Below are positions 32,467-34,778 of a stretch of DNA of 34,778 nt, in pieces. Numbering within the stretch: position 1 is the stretch's first letter; each line of letters opens with the position of its first letter. This DNA is from Bacteroidales bacterium (lineage in GTDB: Bacteria; Bacteroidota; Bacteroidia; Bacteroidales; UBA932). The translations under genes were made by a program, and so were the position numbers. The notes beneath the pieces were generated by a model. It was not told the origin of the DNA, did no database searches, and worked only from the letters and a program-made list of their open reading frames with translations. The stretch is taken from contig JAFRRF010000014.1 in NCBI GenBank assembly GCA_017428245.1, forward strand, positions 1 through 34,778, written 5' to 3'.

Positions 32467-34778
32467 CGGCCGTCGTTCATTAAAATGTTGACAGATACCG
32501 GACGGCCTCCGTCGCTGATTCCTTCCAGTACGAAACGCCAGGGCGCCGTATGGTCGGAGCTGTAGAACGACACCCGCGCCTGCCCGTTCACGACCCGGAA
32601 TTCCGGCTCCCAGTGCAGCGTCGGACGCATCGGCTCAAAGCGCTTTTTCGAGGCGGCACTTTCGTATTTCGGCGCATAGAAGCGGACGGGACGCTGCCAG
32701 CCGAGCGGACGCTCCGCCGTGACATTGGCAGCCGAATGCTCGGGATAGCGCACCGCGATCAGGAAGGCCGGCGGCGTATGTCCGGCACCGGATTCAGCTT
32801 GTGCAAAATTGTATTTGGCCGCTCCCATTCCTTCAATATAGACAAACGCCTGCACATCTGACACCCGCAGGGTACGCAATTCTTCCAGATCGTACGGCAC
32901 CCCATTTACAAAGACATTGGCAATCCGGTGATTCGCCGATGCGCCGCGCATCCGTTCGTCCATCCGCCGGCCCGCATTGTGCCGCAGTTCCGGACAGGTC
33001 GCAAAGATATAAGACAGCAAGTCGTATTCCGCATAGGGCTGCAGCATCTTCTCGTCGCGATACTGACTGCGATTGAACGTATCGTCAGGATAGGGCGACA
33101 GACGGAAGGTACGCGGAGCCTCGATGCGTGCAGGCGCCAGGGTATAGACCAGTGAGCCGTCGGTCGTGGCATAGCTGCGGCGGGCCAGTTCACCGTATTC
33201 GTGCGAGTAGCCGGCATACTCCAGATAATGGACCGGCTGGAACGGCGCAGCGAAATAATCGGGATACAGGACCGGCATATACCATTTCCTGAAAACCTTG
33301 CCGTTGCCCTGCGCCCCGACGAGGAACTGCGTGCCTTCCGGGAAATCGAGACCGTTCAATGCGAAATAAGCCGTGGAGTCGAGCTCCGCAATCTGGGTGT
33401 AGCCTAAACTGGGCGCCGCAAAACAGATTGTCGCGCTCCGGCTCCTGCCCAGCACGCCGTTCACATAGCCGCTCAGCGACTGCGTGTATTCCTTCCCAAA
33501 TCGCGGCATGGCGTTCTTGTTCTGGAGGATAGTCGACAGGTCATAGTAGCGCCAGCCTTGCGAAAGGAGCAGCAGGTCAGCATCGGCGATGCGCTGCGAG
33601 AGAGGGCGGCTGGCATCGAAATAGCGCTGAGGCTGTTCCACGAGTCCTTTCAACTCGCTGCCCAACAACATCCAACTTTCCAGGGTATGCGCCGTTTCGC
33701 TGTCGGGGGCATATTCCTCATCGGTCACGGCCAAGGAGAAATCACCGCTGACCGGCCGGCCGGCCGCATCGCTGAGTTTCACGGTCGCCGTCACTTTCTC
33801 GCGCCTGCCGGGCTGCGGTTTGTCGAGAGCCACTGAGGCGCGGACCGCTCCGTCGGGGAAAACGAAGAACGGCCGTTCGGCATAGACCTGCCCGTTCTCG
33901 TCAAAAACGGCGGCCACGTGGATGCCGGGGTTCAGTTCCGTATAGTTCACCCGCTTCCCTCTCTTGCTTTCAGCGTAGCGCGACTGCAGTACGAAACCGC
34001 TGCGATCGTACACCGCAAGATATGTCAAGGAAGGCAGCGTCAGCCCTGCATCGGCCACGGCAATCGACACGCCTTTTTCGTCGGGGATCACACGGATGAC
34101 CACGGCAGCCGTCTCGGGCAGCGGCACGTCGGCCTCGAAGCGGAACTGCTCGACGGCTGTCTCCGCTACGGCTCTCAGACGCTTCGTTCCGGCAGGAACC
34201 GTGACCGACACTTTTCCCAGACCCAGGTCGTTGGTCTTGAAAGTAGCCAGCGTCAGGCCTTCGTTGCCTCGGATGGTTCCTTCCACCCGCACGCCCAGGC
34301 CATCCTGGTTGACGGCCTTGACTGCCAGCACGCTGCGGCGACCGGGCAGATAGCGCCCGCTCTCGGGAAGAAACTGCAGGTCGACGGCCGTCTCCTTTTT
34401 GCCGGTACGCGCCCCGAGTTCCTTGCGGAAAGGATTGCGAATGCCCAGCTCGTCGTAGGTGCGTTGGTCTGTGTATTCGGCAATCAGCAGATCCGAGACG
34501 AACTCGTCCTTCATCGGATTGCGTATTTCAATGTCTTTTGTATAGAGGTATTGCGGGTTGCCGTTAAGCATCCAGTAGCTGTAAGCGCGAAGTGTCGCCA
34601 CACCGGAGTTCAAGTCTTCAGTCAGCGGCAGGCAGCCCGTGAAAGCCCCGTCACTTCCGCGTTTGATCTTGACCCGCTGACGCAGCCGGGTCTTCTCCTG
34701 GCGGGAAAGCTGGAAAGTCCGTTCCCACTGCGCGGAGAAGAGTTCCACATAGAGATAATTGCAGGGCGCATATTCGGC
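32463..34778 (-). CDS. Macroglobulin-domain (MG2/TonB-plug-like) envelope protein, 5' end cut by window
   Basis: The 771 visible residues run off the right edge without a stop or a convincing start. The N-terminal part (LYVELFSAQWERTFQLSRQEKTRLRQR... LPLTEDLNSGVATLRAYSYWMLN) is a macroglobulin MG2-like domain as found in Bacteroidota surface proteins. Further Ig-like beta domains follow (KDEKG, ASVALDKPQPGRREKVTATVKLSD). Near the C terminus, IANVFVNGVPYDLEELRTLRVSDVQAFVYIEGMGAAKYNF resembles a TonB-receptor plug. The final RFYAPKYESAASKKRFEPMRPTLHWEPEFRVVNGQARVSFYSSD is the usual terminal line of this family. No barrel is present. A periplasmic or outer-membrane role is likely; the ligand is unknown. 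Confidence 0.8.
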   Translation of the reverse strand, partial: AEYAPCNYLYVELFSAQWERTFQLSRQEKTRLRQRVKIKRGSDGAFTGCLPLTEDLNSGVATLRAYSYWMLNGNPQYLYTKDIEIRNPMKDEFVSDLLIAEYTDQRTYDELGIRNPFRKELGARTGKKETAVDLQFLPESGRYLPGRRSVLAVKAVNQDGLGVRVEGTIRGNEGLTLATFKTNDLGLGKVSVTVPAGTKRLRAVAETAVEQFRFEADVPLPETAAVVIRVIPDEKGVSIAVADAGLTLPSLTYLAVYDRSGFVLQSRYAESKRGKRVNYTELNPGIHVAAVFDENGQVYAERPFFVFPDGAVRASVALDKPQPGRREKVTATVKLSDAAGRPVSGDFSLAVTDEEYAPDSETAHTLESWMLLGSELKGLVEQPQRYFDASRPLSQRIADADLLLLSQGWRYYDLSTILQNKNAMPRFGKEYTQSLSGYVNGVLGRSRSATICFAAPSLGYTQIAELDSTAYFALNGLDFPEGTQFLVGAQGNGKVFRKWYMPVLYPDYFAAPFQPVHYLEYAGYSHEYGELARRSYATTDGSLVYTLAPARIEAPRTFRLSPYPDDTFNRSQYRDEKMLQPYAEYDLLSYIFATCPELRHNAGRRMDERMRGASANHRIANVFVNGVPYDLEELRTLRVSDVQAFVYIEGMGAAKYNFAQAESGAGHTPPAFLIAVRYPEHSAANVTAERPLGWQRPVRFYAPKYESAASKKRFEPMRPTLHWEPEFRVVNGQARVSFYSSDHTAPWRFVLEGISDGGRPVSVNILMNDGR

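Noticed and set aside
32707-32714. GGACGCTC word inside the macroglobulin-like gene
   Set aside because: There is no partner arm at the expected distance, and it lies within coding sequence.

Overview
The window is about 35 kb of GC-rich Bacteroidota chromosome, most likely Bacteroidales (an Alistipes/Rikenellaceae-like or other high-GC gut lineage). The grounds are: (i) a Bacteroidota-style dcw cluster with an 'FtsL-like' protein and a PASTA-tailed FtsI; (ii) repeated TAnnTTTG -7 promoter boxes; (iii) Bacteroidota-type families such as the small 'membrane or secreted' protein after nadE, the TPR-lipoprotein transducer and a macroglobulin/TonB-plug-like surface protein. The assignment rests on reading the sequence; no database search was run.

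Layout. 1-2932 (+): the 3' end of engB, then a tight run prs, nadE, a small membrane protein and an isochorismatase-fold (nicotinamidase-like) hydrolase, which together suit NAD/PRPP metabolism. 2899-4814 (-): an O-methyltransferase and an M16 peptidase. 4854-7255 (+): dnaX and lptB, with dnaX diverging from the M16 gene across 39 bp that holds two opposed promoter boxes. 7256-8725: an accessory island with a Y1/HUH (RAYT-like) transposase gene bracketed by two 116-bp units. Each unit is an inverted pair of 44-bp elements ending in GGACGCTC/GAGCGTCC. 8726-10651 (+): a fused S51 peptidase-ATP-grasp enzyme with a strong terminator.

10731-25800 (+): the dcw cluster mraZ-rsmH-ftsL-ftsI-murE-mraY-murD-ftsW-murG-murC-ftsQ-ftsA-ftsZ, with small gaps or ATGA overlaps, continuing directly into gltX (25806-27359). 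The mraZ promoter carries a four-unit, 10-bp-period TGGAAA array that looks like a MraZ operator. murF and ddl are absent from this cluster. 27360-27574 holds a long palindromic element and a small REP-like hairpin, followed by rpiB and truB. 28800-28987 holds a perfect 19-bp inverted repeat and a textbook Bacteroidota promoter for a class A acid phosphatase fused to a propeller-like domain. 30515-34778 (-): an overlapping three-gene operon of a macroglobulin/TonB-plug-like protein (cut by the window edge), a TPR-TM-HTH-like transducer and a small exported MORN-like protein.

The most unusual content is the 7333-8670 REPtron-like unit. Its two flanks have exactly the same geometry (44 + 28 + 44 bp), with the 44-bp elements inverted within each flank.
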